Assembly: GCA_016871715.1 (NCBI GenBank) | Contig: VHCO01000005.1 | Location: 1 to 64,000 of the forward strand | Direction of reading: 5' to 3' | Length of the DNA stretch: 64,000 bases | Source: Verrucomicrobiota bacterium | GTDB lineage: Bacteria; Verrucomicrobiota; Verrucomicrobiia; Limisphaerales; J093 | Shown here: positions 54,352 through 63,808 of the stretch, one piece after another | Numbering within the stretch: the stretch's first letter is position 1 | Layout: each line of letters begins with the position of its first letter | Made by a program: the position numbers and the translations under genes | The notes under the pieces: generated by a model | Seen by the model: the letters and a program-made list of their open reading frames with translations, nothing else | What the model was told of the DNA's origin: nothing | The model's database searches: none

Positions 54352-54465
54352 CTAGTATCCGCGCTGCCGGCAACTCCTTGGCAAGCAACAGAGCAGGGCG
54401 AAGCCGACCCCAAGCAGCAGCCAGGTCGAGGGCTCCGGTACGCAAATGTCGAACGCTTTCAAGAG
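54352..54465 (-). pseudogene. Orphan PEP-CTERM sorting tail
   Basis: A short frame reading 'VPEPSTWLLLGVGFALLCC' and then an Arg-rich end ('RSCRQRGY' stop). This is the complete VPEP-membrane-Arg signal recognised by exosortase, but it lies in a different frame just past the ThuA stop with no protein attached. It is either a gene remnant or a +1 readthrough extension of ThuA. Confidence 0.7.
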
Positions 54466-55286
54466 GTTCGTTGCCGGCGCGGGCCGGCCCAGCGGACGGC
54501 GTTGGCCATGATGCGTTGCACCTCGGGCAGGTAGAAGTCGCGGTAGGTTTCGTGCCCGGGCGAGAAGTAGAACATGCGCCCCCGGCCGATGGTCCAGCAC
54601 AAGCCGACGCGGGTGGGTTCTTCCTTGCCGTCGGGGTAGATGTAGACGCCCTCGAGGGGAACGGCTTCGGGTGTGGGGACCTTGTACGGCTCGCTGTAAC
54701 GCTCGACCTGCGGGAGGGTGAAATCGGCGAGGCCGCGCGCGATGGGGTGCTGGGGGTCTTTGACGACGATCTTGAGTTTGCAGCCGTCGTTCTTGTAGGC
54801 GCTCCAACTGCAGGCCGTGCCCATGAGGCGTTTGTTGGGTTTGGCGAAGTGGGAGGAATGGAGCGAGACAAAGCCCATGCCACCTTCGGTCACGCGCTTG
54901 ACGATGCGGTCGACATATTCGTCTTTGACGTCGCCGTGGCGCTTGTGGCCCCACCAGATGAGCACGTCGCAGCGGTCGAGGGAGTCCTGGGCGCAACCTT
55001 GCTCGGTGCTGGCGAGGTTGGCGGTCTCGACCGTCCAGCGCGGGAGGGACTCTCGCAGGGCAGCGGCGATGACGGTGTTGATGTCGTCGGGATAGACCTT
55101 ATCGACCGGGGCGGTGCCTTCGGACCAGACCACGACGCGGCGGGCGGGAGCGTCGGCGCGCTGCGCCTGGGCGGTGTAGGCGAAGGCAGCGGCCCCCAAG
55201 CCAGCGGCCAGAAAGGCGCGGCGTGAGCAGGCGGAATGGGAGGCGAGGGTGGTGGGGCTAGGATCGGGGATGTTCATAGCGGGCAT
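54459..55286 (-). CDS. ThuA-like domain protein with Tat signal
   Basis: A 275-residue protein. The leader 'CSRRAFLAAGLGAAAFAYTAQA' is a Tat signal. The ThuA domain (glutamine-amidotransferase-like fold) follows: 'RRVVVWSEGTAPVDKVYPDDI', 'CDVLIWWGHKRHGDV', 'GGMGFVSLHSSHFAKPNKRLMG', 'DPQHPIARGLADFTLP', 'GRGRMFYFSPGHETYRDFY'. ThuA proteins act in sugar (trehalose-like) use; the catalytic role is unclear. Start choice: ATG 55286, with 55277 as alternative. It is next to a GH51 gene, which suggests periplasmic carbohydrate processing. Confidence 0.88.
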   Translation of the reverse strand: MPAMNIPDPSPTTLASHSACSRRAFLAAGLGAAAFAYTAQAQRADAPARRVVVWSEGTAPVDKVYPDDINTVIAAALRESLPRWTVETANLASTEQGCAQDSLDRCDVLIWWGHKRHGDVKDEYVDRIVKRVTEGGMGFVSLHSSHFAKPNKRLMGTACSWSAYKNDGCKLKIVVKDPQHPIARGLADFTLPQVERYSEPYKVPTPEAVPLEGVYIYPDGKEEPTRVGLCWTIGRGRMFYFSPGHETYRDFYLPEVQRIMANAVRWAGPRRQRTS

Positions 55287-55378
55287 GGTTGATCTGAGGC
55301 GAACTAAAGGCAAGCGGACAATGGCCGACAGTGGCAAGGGCGAGAAATATCGACGAGATCGAGCGAGCCGGAGCGCGT

Positions 55379-57592
55379 TCACGGGGCGGGGAGCCGCACG
55401 CGGGCGACGGTGTAAGGGGCGAGGTCGATGGTCAACTGGCCGGCGTGGACGGGGAGGCTCGAGTCGGACGGCAGCACGGCCTCTGGGTGTTCGAGGGTAT
55501 TGGCCGCCCAAGGCACCGCCGCGGTCAGGGTGCGGACTGTGGCCATGCCGGCGGCGGGGAAGTCGCGGCACTCGATGCTGAGCCGGATAGGGCCGGTGGA
55601 ACCGCGATGGACCAAGGACAAGAGCAAGGCACCGTCGGGGGCAACGGCGGCGAGGGTATCCAAGGCGCCGAAACTAAGGTTAGGCACGGCGTTGCGTAGG
55701 TCGGGCAACACGCGTGGGGCCTGTTCGAGGGCGCACTCGATTTCGAGAGCGACGGGGGTTGCCTCGGCCAGGGCGGCGAACATGGCTTGGGCGTAATGGC
55801 AGGGGTTGGCCCAAACGCGCTCGCGTTCTTTACGCAAGCCGCCCCCGTGATTGACGGTGGCCGAGTGCGTGACCATGGTGACGAACGGGGCGAGGCGGAC
55901 GCAGGCGTGGTAGATGAGCACGTTGTAGATGGCCTCGGTGAGACTGGCTTGGCCGGGCAGATTGTCGCGGGTCAGGCGGACGGGCGCATTGGGCTCAGGG
56001 GCACGGCTGAGGCGGGCGAAGGTTTGGAGTTCGGTGACGGCGAGGCGGGGTTGGGCGATCCCAGAGCGGGCCAAGTCATCGCGCAGGGCGCTCCAGCGTT
56101 GCTCGAGGACCTCGGGGACGGCCATGAAATCGCGGTGCACGGCGACTGGGTCGGTTGCCGGGGAAACGGTCCCACCGATGAGGGGATGGTCGGTGGTGAC
56201 CTCGAGCCGCGGTCCGGCGCCGGCGATCAGGGTGTCGTTCCAGTCTTTGCCCCACAGGACGGGTGCGCCGCAGGCATAGAGCGTGACGGTGGGATCGACT
56301 TGGCGGAGGGCTTGGGCGAACTGGCGGTAGCGGTCCACATAGCCGGCGGCGGTGGTCCAATGGAACTGCCAACGGCCCCACAGTTCGTTACCGATCTCCC
56401 AGTGTTGGACGCCGTAGGGGTCGGGATGGCCGTGAGCGGCGCGCAATTCACCCATGGGGGTGGCGGTGCTGCCGTTGCAGTACTCGAGCCAGCGAGCCGC
56501 TTCGGCGGCGGTGCCATCGCCGGCGTTGACACAGATCATCGGTTCGCAGCCGACGGCGCGGCAGAAGGCGATGAACTCGTCGGTGCCGAAGGTGTTCGGT
56601 TCGACGCCGCCCCAGGCGTAGTTGGGGCGGGTGGGTCGCCGCTCGATCGGACCGATCCCATCCTCCCAGTGGTACGCGCTGACGAAGTTGCCGCCTGGCC
56701 ACCGGAGCAGCGGCAGATGGGAGTCTTTCAGGAAGCAGATCACGTCGGGGTCGGCCCCGCGCACGTGGTCGATGGGGCGCAGGAAGGCGTGGCGGACGAC
56801 GAACTGGCCGGGGCGGTCGGCGAGGATAGCGAGGCGGTAGGCAACTGTTGGATCGGTCGAGTCAGGCACGGTGAGTCGGCCTTGCAGGCGCGTCCAGGTT
56901 TCGCTGAGGCCGGCGACGAGCGTTTCGTCGCAGGACACGAGCCGGTCGGCGCCTCGGGCGAGGCTGATGCGGAGCGATGACAGGTCGGGTGACCGGGCGT
57001 AGATCTCGAACTCGAAGGTGCGCTGGCGGTGGAGCGGCAGCCAGATCCATTGGGCGAGGCCTTGGCCGGCGGCGCTGGCTTGGAGGCGTTGGGCGCGGCC
57101 GCCGTGCGGGCCGGTGTCTGGGCTGACCGTCACCGCCGCGCGCGGGCCGACGCGGGTCCAGAAGCTGGCCAATCCGTCCCCGTGCGCCTGGACGAGGCCG
57201 TCGAGTTCGGTTTCCGGCCAGCCGAAGCGGGTGGCGAGCCGGCGCAGTTCCTCGTGAATGCGCTGGTCTTCCCAGTGGAACTTGGTCAAGCCGTCGGGCG
57301 ACATTTGGCCGGTCCAGAACGGGTAGTCGGCGAAGGTGGGGTTGCGCAGGATTTGGGCGTCCATGCCGTTGTAGATATTGAAGCCGAGGTGTTCGGCGAA
57401 TTTGCCCGTGATCGCGCGCGGGATGGGGTGCGCGGCGCGTTGGCGGGTGTGGATGCGGAGGATGGCGCGGGAGGGGTCGGTGGCGGGGCGCAGTTGGCGC
57501 AGCGGCGGTCGAGCGGCGGCGGGTACGGGCTCAGCGGCGCGCAGGGAACCGATCGCTGCAACGAGAAGGAGGAAGAGACGCCAGGAGTACAT
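55379..57592 (-). CDS. Secreted GH51-type alpha-L-arabinofuranosidase-like hydrolase
   Basis: A 737-residue secreted enzyme with signal 'SWRLFLLLVAAIGSLRAAEP'. The N-terminal part has 'PRAITGKFAEHLGFNIYNGMDAQILRNPTF', which is the GH51 opening. A jelly-roll-like carbohydrate-binding segment is inserted at about residues 130-260. The barrel continues 'LPLLRWPGGNFVSAYHWEDGIGP'. The general acid Glu lies in 'HWEIGNELWGRW' and the probable nucleophile Glu in 'RLAVTELQTFAR'. It ends with a C-terminal beta-sandwich. It would release L-arabinose from hemicellulose. A near-leaderless promoter precedes it. Confidence 0.9.
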   Translation of the reverse strand: MYSWRLFLLLVAAIGSLRAAEPVPAAARPPLRQLRPATDPSRAILRIHTRQRAAHPIPRAITGKFAEHLGFNIYNGMDAQILRNPTFADYPFWTGQMSPDGLTKFHWEDQRIHEELRRLATRFGWPETELDGLVQAHGDGLASFWTRVGPRAAVTVSPDTGPHGGRAQRLQASAAGQGLAQWIWLPLHRQRTFEFEIYARSPDLSSLRISLARGADRLVSCDETLVAGLSETWTRLQGRLTVPDSTDPTVAYRLAILADRPGQFVVRHAFLRPIDHVRGADPDVICFLKDSHLPLLRWPGGNFVSAYHWEDGIGPIERRPTRPNYAWGGVEPNTFGTDEFIAFCRAVGCEPMICVNAGDGTAAEAARWLEYCNGSTATPMGELRAAHGHPDPYGVQHWEIGNELWGRWQFHWTTAAGYVDRYRQFAQALRQVDPTVTLYACGAPVLWGKDWNDTLIAGAGPRLEVTTDHPLIGGTVSPATDPVAVHRDFMAVPEVLEQRWSALRDDLARSGIAQPRLAVTELQTFARLSRAPEPNAPVRLTRDNLPGQASLTEAIYNVLIYHACVRLAPFVTMVTHSATVNHGGGLRKERERVWANPCHYAQAMFAALAEATPVALEIECALEQAPRVLPDLRNAVPNLSFGALDTLAAVAPDGALLLSLVHRGSTGPIRLSIECRDFPAAGMATVRTLTAAVPWAANTLEHPEAVLPSDSSLPVHAGQLTIDLAPYTVARVRLPAP

Positions 57593-57599
57593 GCGGCGG

Positions 57600-57628
57600 A
57601 CTGTAGCTCGAGGCGGGGGTAACGTGAA
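57600..57628 (-). promoter_or_regulatory. Candidate GH51 promoter
   Basis: -35-like TTCACG (57628-57623), 17-bp spacer, -10 TACAGT (57605-57600), 7 nt to the ATG. The geometry is the same as the R-M cassette and lepB. Confidence 0.5.
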
Positions 57629-57847
57629 TCTGGAAGTAAGGGTTGAGCCGCGCCCGCTGAGGGGTGTGTGGACCATGCAGTGCAGGGCCGCGCTTGACTG
57701 CTGGCAACCCTGGATCACGACATCTCCCATGCCGCGGTGGAGGTCATTGCCTGATCCGGGCTCGGCTTGGGAGAGGTTTGGGTCAGCCCCGGTTAGGCGA
57801 TGATTGGGGCGCACGCCAAAGCGTGGACACCCAACCGACCGGCTGAG

Positions 57848-57877
57848 AAAAAAGGGACCGGGCTAGTGCCCGGTCCC
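57848..57877 (-). terminator. Rho-independent terminator of the giant secreted protein gene
   Basis: On the minus strand a 10-bp perfect GC stem (57877-57868 with 57863-57854) with a 4-base loop is followed by six T (57853-57848). It lies 26 bp after the stop of the upstream gene. It is the clearest intrinsic terminator in the window. Confidence 0.9.
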
Positions 57878-57902
57878 TGTGCTCAGGTTGAACTCGGCTC
57901 GG

Positions 57903-60900
57903 TTACGGATTGACCGTGCGGTAGTACCGCTCGGGGTCATTTGCCGTGACGTCCAGCGGGCTGGTGGCACCCGCCACATCCTGCCAACTGGCGGGACTGA
58001 GCGAGCTGCTGGATTGCAGCTTGCCGGTGAAGGTGACGTGCACCTTGCCATCGGGCTGTTGGGCGATGGCGATCGTGGGGGGCGCGACGGTCTTGACGGC
58101 GTAGTAGGCCTTGACGGCGTTCGGGTTGTTTCGGTCGTTGACCGGGATCTTGGTGTTGTTGGCGCCGTAGGTGAAGAACTCGAGGTTCGCGTCGCCGCCG
58201 CCCTGGTACCAGAGAAGGCGGATGGGATAGAGACCCGCTTCGGGCGTGATGAACGCGAACGGAATGTCGCGCGCACCCGCGCCGCGGTCGCGACTGAAGA
58301 GGACGGTGCCGGTGGTTTCGCCCGGCAGCCCGATTTGGACTTTCCAGCCATCATCGCCGTTGATGCCGAACTTCTGGTACCCGGCCGGGAGGTCGAGGTA
58401 AGCGAAGATCTCGGCCGTGGCGTTGTCCTTGGTGGCGCCGGTTCCCGGCAGGCCCGGGATGGGTTGATCCGGGAAGCCCGGTGCACCGGCCATGCCGGCT
58501 AGGTCGATGAAGTTGCCGATCTCGGCACCGGACTGGCCCGGGACGCGCCGGTGGCTCCAGTTGATGATGCCTGGGACCAGGTAGGAACCGTCGGGGCCAG
58601 GGCCGTCGGCGACGACATTAGCGGGTGTGCCGGTCAGTTGCGCCTCGGCGGCCGCGACGGTGTTACCCCCCGGGCGAGCGGCGGTGGATTGGACGACTTT
58701 GGCGCGGAACCCGACGGCGGCGAGGTCGGCCTCGGTCGAGGGCAGGGCGACGCCGGCGGGGACGTCCACGTAGGTGGACACGCGGAAGGTCCAATAGTTG
58801 GTGGTGCCGGCGTAGACCAGGCCGGCGGTGTTGGTGGAGCCGGAAGGCAACGGCGGGTTCGGGGTGTAGACGACGAGTTTGTCGGTCGAGTTCAGGACGG
58901 TGGTGACGGTGGGCGTCACGGATTCACCGTTGAGCACCATGCCGACGGAGCCGCTGCCGAGGTCGGCGACGATGGCGCCGACAGCTTCACCGAAGGGCAG
59001 GTTGACCAGGGCCTGGTCGAACCGCGGTTCGTCGTTGGCGAGGTCGGCTGGGTTGCCTCCGGGCACGGTGATGCGGATTGGGCCCGGGCCAGTCTGTTGG
59101 ATGGTATTCTGCCACAGGGTGGCGTGGGTGGGCATGGGGTAAACAGAGAACTTGACCCACGGTCGGGTGGAGCCGCTGTAGGCGCTGTAAGCGGTGATGG
59201 GGGAGTTCAACTGGCCGCTGTTACCGACCACAGACGGGTAAGCGCCGAAAGGATCGTTGACCAGGATCTGCGTGCCGGTCTGACGATCGAGGCTGAAGAA
59301 CTCGAGGTTGATGCCGCCGCCGCCTTGCCAGAACAAGATGCGGATCGGATAGATGCCGTCTTCGAGGACGATGATGTTGAAGACCGCATTGGGGTAATGG
59401 GCGGGGTTACCGTTCTGTCCGCCCGGGGCGTTGCGCCAGCCGAGCAGGGTACCCAAGGTGTCCTTCACGTTAGGCGCCGAGATGCAGGTCCAGCCATCGT
59501 CCACGTTCACAGCCAGGATATGAGCGCCGGCCTTGAGGTCGAGGTAGGTGGTGAACTCGCAAGCGACGTTGTCTAAGCCCGAATTGGAAGTCCCGGTGCC
59601 TGGCACGCCTGGAATCTGCGTGTCGAGGTTGAAAATGCCCGCATTGGCGGCGACACCACCCGCGCCCGCGGTGGTCGAGTGGTTGAAGTTGAGGACCTCG
59701 AAGATGTCGTAGGTGCCGTCCGGGTTTGGCCCTGCGGCAGCGCGGTTCGGATAAGGCAGGCCGGTGGCCCGGCTGATGTAGCCGTCGGTGAGTTGGATTT
59801 CTGCCCGCGGCATGTTGTTGCCGCCGCCGTTCTGGCCGGTGTAACGGCCGCCGTTGCCTTGGTTGGCGTCACCGGACCGGTCGAGCTGGTGGGTGCGGAC
59901 TTTGAACCCGGCGCCGGTGACTTGCCCCGCCTGGACGCGGTTAGCTAGCGGGATTGGTCGGGTGTAGGGCGGCACGTTAAAGGCCCAACTGTTGCTGACG
60001 GTCTTGACGGTGCCGCCGTCGCTGAGGTCGTTGTAGGTGTAGGTCAGGACGGCGCTGACGGTTCCGGACGGGAGCAGGTTCGCGACCGAACTTGCGCGCC
60101 GGAGAGTGGTGACCCGGCCGGTCTTGGTGGCGGCGATGGTTTGGGTCACGCCGTTGAGGGTAAGGACGGCTGAGCCGGCGTTCAGGGGCGAGCCGCCGTC
60201 AGTAACGTCCAGGACCAGGTCTTGGTCGGCATAGGTCCAGTTGTAGGCCACCGCAGGCAGGGCGCGGGAGATGTAGGGCGGGGTATTGACGCTCTCGCGG
60301 TAGGCCATGATGGGCGTTGGGGCCGTAGCATCGTTGATCAACCGCCGCACCCCGGTCTCATCTAGGAAGAAGAACTCACAGTTCGAGCCGCCGCCCGTCT
60401 CGAACCACATTAGGCGGAACGGATAGAAACCATCCGCGGGAATGACCACATCCATGATGGTATCTGCCGAGGCGCGGTCGCCGGCGGTGCCGAGTTGGGC
60501 GCCGACGACGTCGCCGGGCCCGCGACCGATGGACAAGCGGAAGCCGTCGTCGCTATTGACGCCGAAGCGGTAGCCGCCGGCCTTGAGTTCGAGGATGGTC
60601 TCGATCGAGAAGACGTAACGGTCGGTGGTGTTCTGACTGAAGTTGCCGGTGATGCCGGGGACCGGTTGGTCCTCGAAGGGCGGGGTACTGTTTACGGAGA
60701 AGTTGCCGATGGCCGTGGGTGCGTCCTGGTTCCAGTTCACCACGCCCGGCACGGTGAAGTAGCCTTGGGCATCGGCGGTTCCAATAATGGTCCCGAGGGA
60801 ATCCATCCAGTCGGTCATGGCGGTGTTCGGGTAGGGTTGGCCGATCAGCGGATCGATATAGCCGCCGGCGATCTGGCGTTCGGCATTGAGGAACTGGCCA

Positions 60901-62210
60901 GTGGCCGGGTTCCGGTTGACATCGATCTGGTAGACCTTGGCTTTGAAGCCCGGCTTGGTGGTATCTGCCGAGGCGAGCCGATAAATGGGGTCGATGGCCG
61001 AGGCGGTGCCGACCAGGGCGGTATAGGTGAAGGTGTTGGCGAAGGCGGGCGAGCTGGTGGTGCTGTAGCCCACGACGATGGTATTGACGCCGGCCGACAG
61101 AAAGCCTGTGGGGCCGCGGTAGGTGATGCGGGAGATGTTCCCCGCCTTGACGAGTGAGGGTGTGACGGTGGCGCCGTTGACGGTTAGGGTGACCGAGCCG
61201 GGCTGGACCGAGTAATCCCAGTCTTGCAGGTCAATCGAGACGCCGCCCACCGCGCTGCCCGGGCCGCCCGTCGTTTGGTTCAACATTGCCAACGGCAAAC
61301 AGGCCACCATGTGGGGCTGGCCAGATCTGGTGTCGAGCGGGAAGGTGGTGATCTTGAGGTTGTCGACCCAGTGGTTGTCGGTCGAGCCGCCGGTGCGCGC
61401 GCCGAAGCCGAACCGGGCCGAGCCCGAGGGGCTGCGGGTGAACTCGGTGATGGCGCGGAAGATCGGGACGTTCGTGTAGACCACGACGCTGTTGTACACC
61501 AGGTCAAGGGTGCCGTCGGTGTCCACCCGGATCTTCACTGGCCAGTAGACGGGTGCGCCGCCGGCGGCGGTTTGGGTGCGGATGGTGTTGGCGCTGCCGA
61601 TGGGTTGCGCGCCGGTGGTGGTCGAGGCGGCGCCCACCAGCCGGTGGATCTGAATGGCGTTGTTCCACTTCAGGTCGATGGCGGGGGCTTCGGCCGGGGT
61701 GCCGCCGTTGTTGTAAACGTCGAAGTTGACGGTCAAGCCGCCGATGCTGCCCGGGCCTTCCTCGCTGTAGGCGCCGTCGGCGAAGTCGCCGAAGAAGAAC
61801 GACATGCCGTCGGCAGCGCTGCCACTGCCGATGTAGAGGTCGAAGGTGACCTCGAAGCCGCCGATGGTGGCGCCGAAATCGAAGTCGTCGATGATTGCGC
61901 CGCCCTGCTGACTGCCGGTGGTGTCGGTGAGTTTGAGGACGCCGGTGTTATTGACGCCGCCCGTCGAGTGATCGTAGTTGAGGGCGGTACCGAATAAGTT
62001 CACGCCAATCGGGATGCCCGTATTGAAGTCGGCGTTGAAGGTCGCCGCGCGGCCGGCGACGGCTAGCCCGACCGCGAGCAGGCCTAGACTGATCCGCGCG
62101 CTGGATGGGGCACGTGGCGACGTTCGCCTCGGGACGGTGCGAGGGACGCCGATGCCAAGCGTTAGCGCGCCTGGCGGGATACGGACGGGTTGGGGTGTTA
62201 GGGACTTCAT
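57903..62210 (-). CDS. Giant secreted protein: L-type lectin-like domain plus three PA14-like domains
   Basis: A 1435-residue protein. The hydrophobic segment at about residues 38-60 ('ISLGLLAVGLAVAGRAATF') is a late signal sequence after a basic, Pro-rich start. A legume-lectin-like domain follows ('GVLKLTDTTGSQQGGAIIDDFDFGATIGGFEV', 'ADGMSFFFGDF', 'WNNAIQIHRL'). Three similar modules then come, each with a PA14-like core: 'GGYRFGVNSDDGFRLSIG', 'GAHILAVNVDDGWTCI', 'GYQKFGINGDDGWKVQIG', each followed by 'YPIRLLWYQGGG'-type and 'EFF' strands. It ends 'ANDPERYYRTVNP' with no PEP-CTERM. It probably binds surface or plant polysaccharide. Confidence 0.8.
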   Translation of the reverse strand: MKSLTPQPVRIPPGALTLGIGVPRTVPRRTSPRAPSSARISLGLLAVGLAVAGRAATFNADFNTGIPIGVNLFGTALNYDHSTGGVNNTGVLKLTDTTGSQQGGAIIDDFDFGATIGGFEVTFDLYIGSGSAADGMSFFFGDFADGAYSEEGPGSIGGLTVNFDVYNNGGTPAEAPAIDLKWNNAIQIHRLVGAASTTTGAQPIGSANTIRTQTAAGGAPVYWPVKIRVDTDGTLDLVYNSVVVYTNVPIFRAITEFTRSPSGSARFGFGARTGGSTDNHWVDNLKITTFPLDTRSGQPHMVACLPLAMLNQTTGGPGSAVGGVSIDLQDWDYSVQPGSVTLTVNGATVTPSLVKAGNISRITYRGPTGFLSAGVNTIVVGYSTTSSPAFANTFTYTALVGTASAIDPIYRLASADTTKPGFKAKVYQIDVNRNPATGQFLNAERQIAGGYIDPLIGQPYPNTAMTDWMDSLGTIIGTADAQGYFTVPGVVNWNQDAPTAIGNFSVNSTPPFEDQPVPGITGNFSQNTTDRYVFSIETILELKAGGYRFGVNSDDGFRLSIGRGPGDVVGAQLGTAGDRASADTIMDVVIPADGFYPFRLMWFETGGGSNCEFFFLDETGVRRLINDATAPTPIMAYRESVNTPPYISRALPAVAYNWTYADQDLVLDVTDGGSPLNAGSAVLTLNGVTQTIAATKTGRVTTLRRASSVANLLPSGTVSAVLTYTYNDLSDGGTVKTVSNSWAFNVPPYTRPIPLANRVQAGQVTGAGFKVRTHQLDRSGDANQGNGGRYTGQNGGGNNMPRAEIQLTDGYISRATGLPYPNRAAAGPNPDGTYDIFEVLNFNHSTTAGAGGVAANAGIFNLDTQIPGVPGTGTSNSGLDNVACEFTTYLDLKAGAHILAVNVDDGWTCISAPNVKDTLGTLLGWRNAPGGQNGNPAHYPNAVFNIIVLEDGIYPIRILFWQGGGGINLEFFSLDRQTGTQILVNDPFGAYPSVVGNSGQLNSPITAYSAYSGSTRPWVKFSVYPMPTHATLWQNTIQQTGPGPIRITVPGGNPADLANDEPRFDQALVNLPFGEAVGAIVADLGSGSVGMVLNGESVTPTVTTVLNSTDKLVVYTPNPPLPSGSTNTAGLVYAGTTNYWTFRVSTYVDVPAGVALPSTEADLAAVGFRAKVVQSTAARPGGNTVAAAEAQLTGTPANVVADGPGPDGSYLVPGIINWSHRRVPGQSGAEIGNFIDLAGMAGAPGFPDQPIPGLPGTGATKDNATAEIFAYLDLPAGYQKFGINGDDGWKVQIGLPGETTGTVLFSRDRGAGARDIPFAFITPEAGLYPIRLLWYQGGGDANLEFFTYGANNTKIPVNDRNNPNAVKAYYAVKTVAPPTIAIAQQPDGKVHVTFTGKLQSSSSLSPASWQDVAGATSPLDVTANDPERYYRTVNP

Positions 62211-62445
62211 GGTTGGGTTGCGCTCGAGTGAGCGTTGGGTTGATGGTGGTTCCGAGGCCGGCCGGCAGAGGGTGCCGTTCGACCGCAAGAATTGCCTGCT
62301 CCCACAAAAAACCTCCTCCCGGCCATATGGGATGGAAGCTCGACTGAGCCAAGGCTGGTTATGGGTTGCAAGCGCGCGGAAGAATGGCCTGGGCCAGAAG
62401 CTTGTCAAGGGGTTTCGGCAAGATTGTCCTAGTACCCAGAATCCT

Positions 62446-62733
62446 GAGCGCGGCCATCTTGGCCGCGAGGTAGCGGGTGAGACGCCCGCTCTCCGTTGGG
62501 GAGAGGGAGCGCGGCCATCTTGGCCGCGAGGTAGCGGGCGAGACGCCCGCTCTCCGTCGGGGAGAGGGAGCGCGGCCATCTTGGCCGCGAGGTAGCGGGC
62601 GAGACGCCCGCTCTCCGTTGGGGAAAGGGAGCGCGGCTATGTTGGCCGCGAGGTAGCGGGCGAGACGCCCGCTCTCCGTTGGGGAAAGGGAGCGCGGCTA
62701 TGTTGGCCGCGAGGTAGCGGGCGAGACGCCCGC
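62446..62733. repeat. 61-bp tandem repeat, about 4.7 copies
   Basis: Units start at 62446, 62507, 62568, 62629 and 62690 (last partial). Each unit holds two palindromes: CGCGGC-CATCTT-GGCCGCG type and AGCGGG-CGAGACG-CCCGCT type. Copies differ at only a few bases. It lies upstream of the giant gene; the 62211-62445 stretch holds nothing else recognisable. Confidence 0.92.
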
Positions 62734-62793
62734 GTCTGGAGTTTGGCAAGAGTCAGATGGGGCGGTTTTGCATTTTCGGAAGGTATTCAGTCA

Positions 62794-62982
62794 ATCTGGC
62801 TATGCAGTTGACTCTTGTACGCGCAATCCCCGGCCCGTGGGCATCGCGTCGCCATGTGACGGCGGGCCCAGCGGCATGGTTGCGGCCCGGTTGGCGCTCA
62901 GGCGGCCTATTCACGGCGCGGCATGCCGCCTCCGCGCTTTGCCCGTCGTCACCTACCACAAGAGTAAACTGCATAGCCAGAT
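62794..62982. repeat. 25-bp inverted repeat flanking 139 bp (MITE- or IS-end-like)
   Basis: Arms 62794-62818 and 62958-62982 are reverse complements with one mismatch. TCAGATG (62753-62759) and CATCTGA (63002-63008) form an outer pair. The right side overlaps the transposase 3' end. Confidence 0.75.
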
Positions 62983-62992
62983 CAGTCAATTT

Positions 62993-63808
62993 TCAATTTC
63001 GCATCTGATTTAGGTCCCGTCCGGCTGCCTCTTGCTGGAGCAAACGAATCAGATCACGGGTCGAGGGGCGCGCAGGTTGGATCCGCCGCCAGGCCGGCAG
63101 CCGCGCAAAGGCGTCGGTGCGCCGGTCGCCAAAGACCCGAATGTTGCTCCACAGCAACATGGCGTAGGCCGCAACCAGGAAGGCCGGCGCCCGGGCCACC
63201 GCCTGGGGGTTGCGCACCTGGGCTTGGCCCACGCCCAAGAGAGTCTTCTCGTCGCGGAAGTTGACCTCGACCTCCCAACGGGCCAGATAGGCGGCGATCA
63301 GTTCGGCCGCCGGGGTGCTCAGGTTGGTGGTGATGAGGAAGGCCGGCTCCCGATAGAGCAGTTTGCGGCCTTTTCGCAAGCGGTAACCGGCCGGGCTGAT
63401 GAGGATCAGGCGCAAGGGCCGAGCTTGGCTCACCTTGGGCCAGCAGACTAAAGGCACTTGCTTGTACTTGAGGCTACGGAGTTGGGCGGCAACAAAGAGC
63501 TCGGCGCTTTGGCAGGGCAGGTTGGGGTGCCGGAGGTACTCCTGGGGGGTGGGCAAAACCGGGCTGTACTTGCGCGCCCCGGCCCGCTGTTCGGGGGGCA
63601 GGAAGGCGCGGAACTTGGCGTCCTTGCGCACGCGGGCCACCACGTCGGTGCGCTCGGGTAGGCCACCGAAGAAGGTGCGGTTGGAGTAACTGCCATCGAC
63701 GACATCAATGAGCCAGCGCTGGTGACCGTCGGGTTGGCGGTCCAGATGCTGGCGACAGAAGCCCAACTGGTCCAAGGCGACCAGACTCAAGCGATGTTTC
63801 TTGCGCAC
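62993..63808 (-). pseudogene. IS4-type DDE transposase, N-terminus lost or frameshifted
   Basis: A 271-residue C-terminal part of a DDE transposase. A catalytic Asp region ('LIDVVDGSYSNRT') is followed by the IS4 YREK signature, matched exactly as Y-2-R-3-E-6-K in 'YLARWEVEVNFRDEKTLLG'. The frame is open upstream to about 63925, where two adjacent stops occur. The sequence beyond, to the window end, reads in another frame ('DDEIVLRGPKSKRDYPGVL'), so the N-terminal part is disrupted, either by a frameshift or by a second element. The GTG at 63808 is only nominal. Its last codons lie inside the flanking inverted-repeat region. Confidence 0.75.

Noticed and set aside
62446-62733. CRISPR array
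   Set aside because: Whole 61-bp units repeat with no variable spacers, and no cas genes are present.
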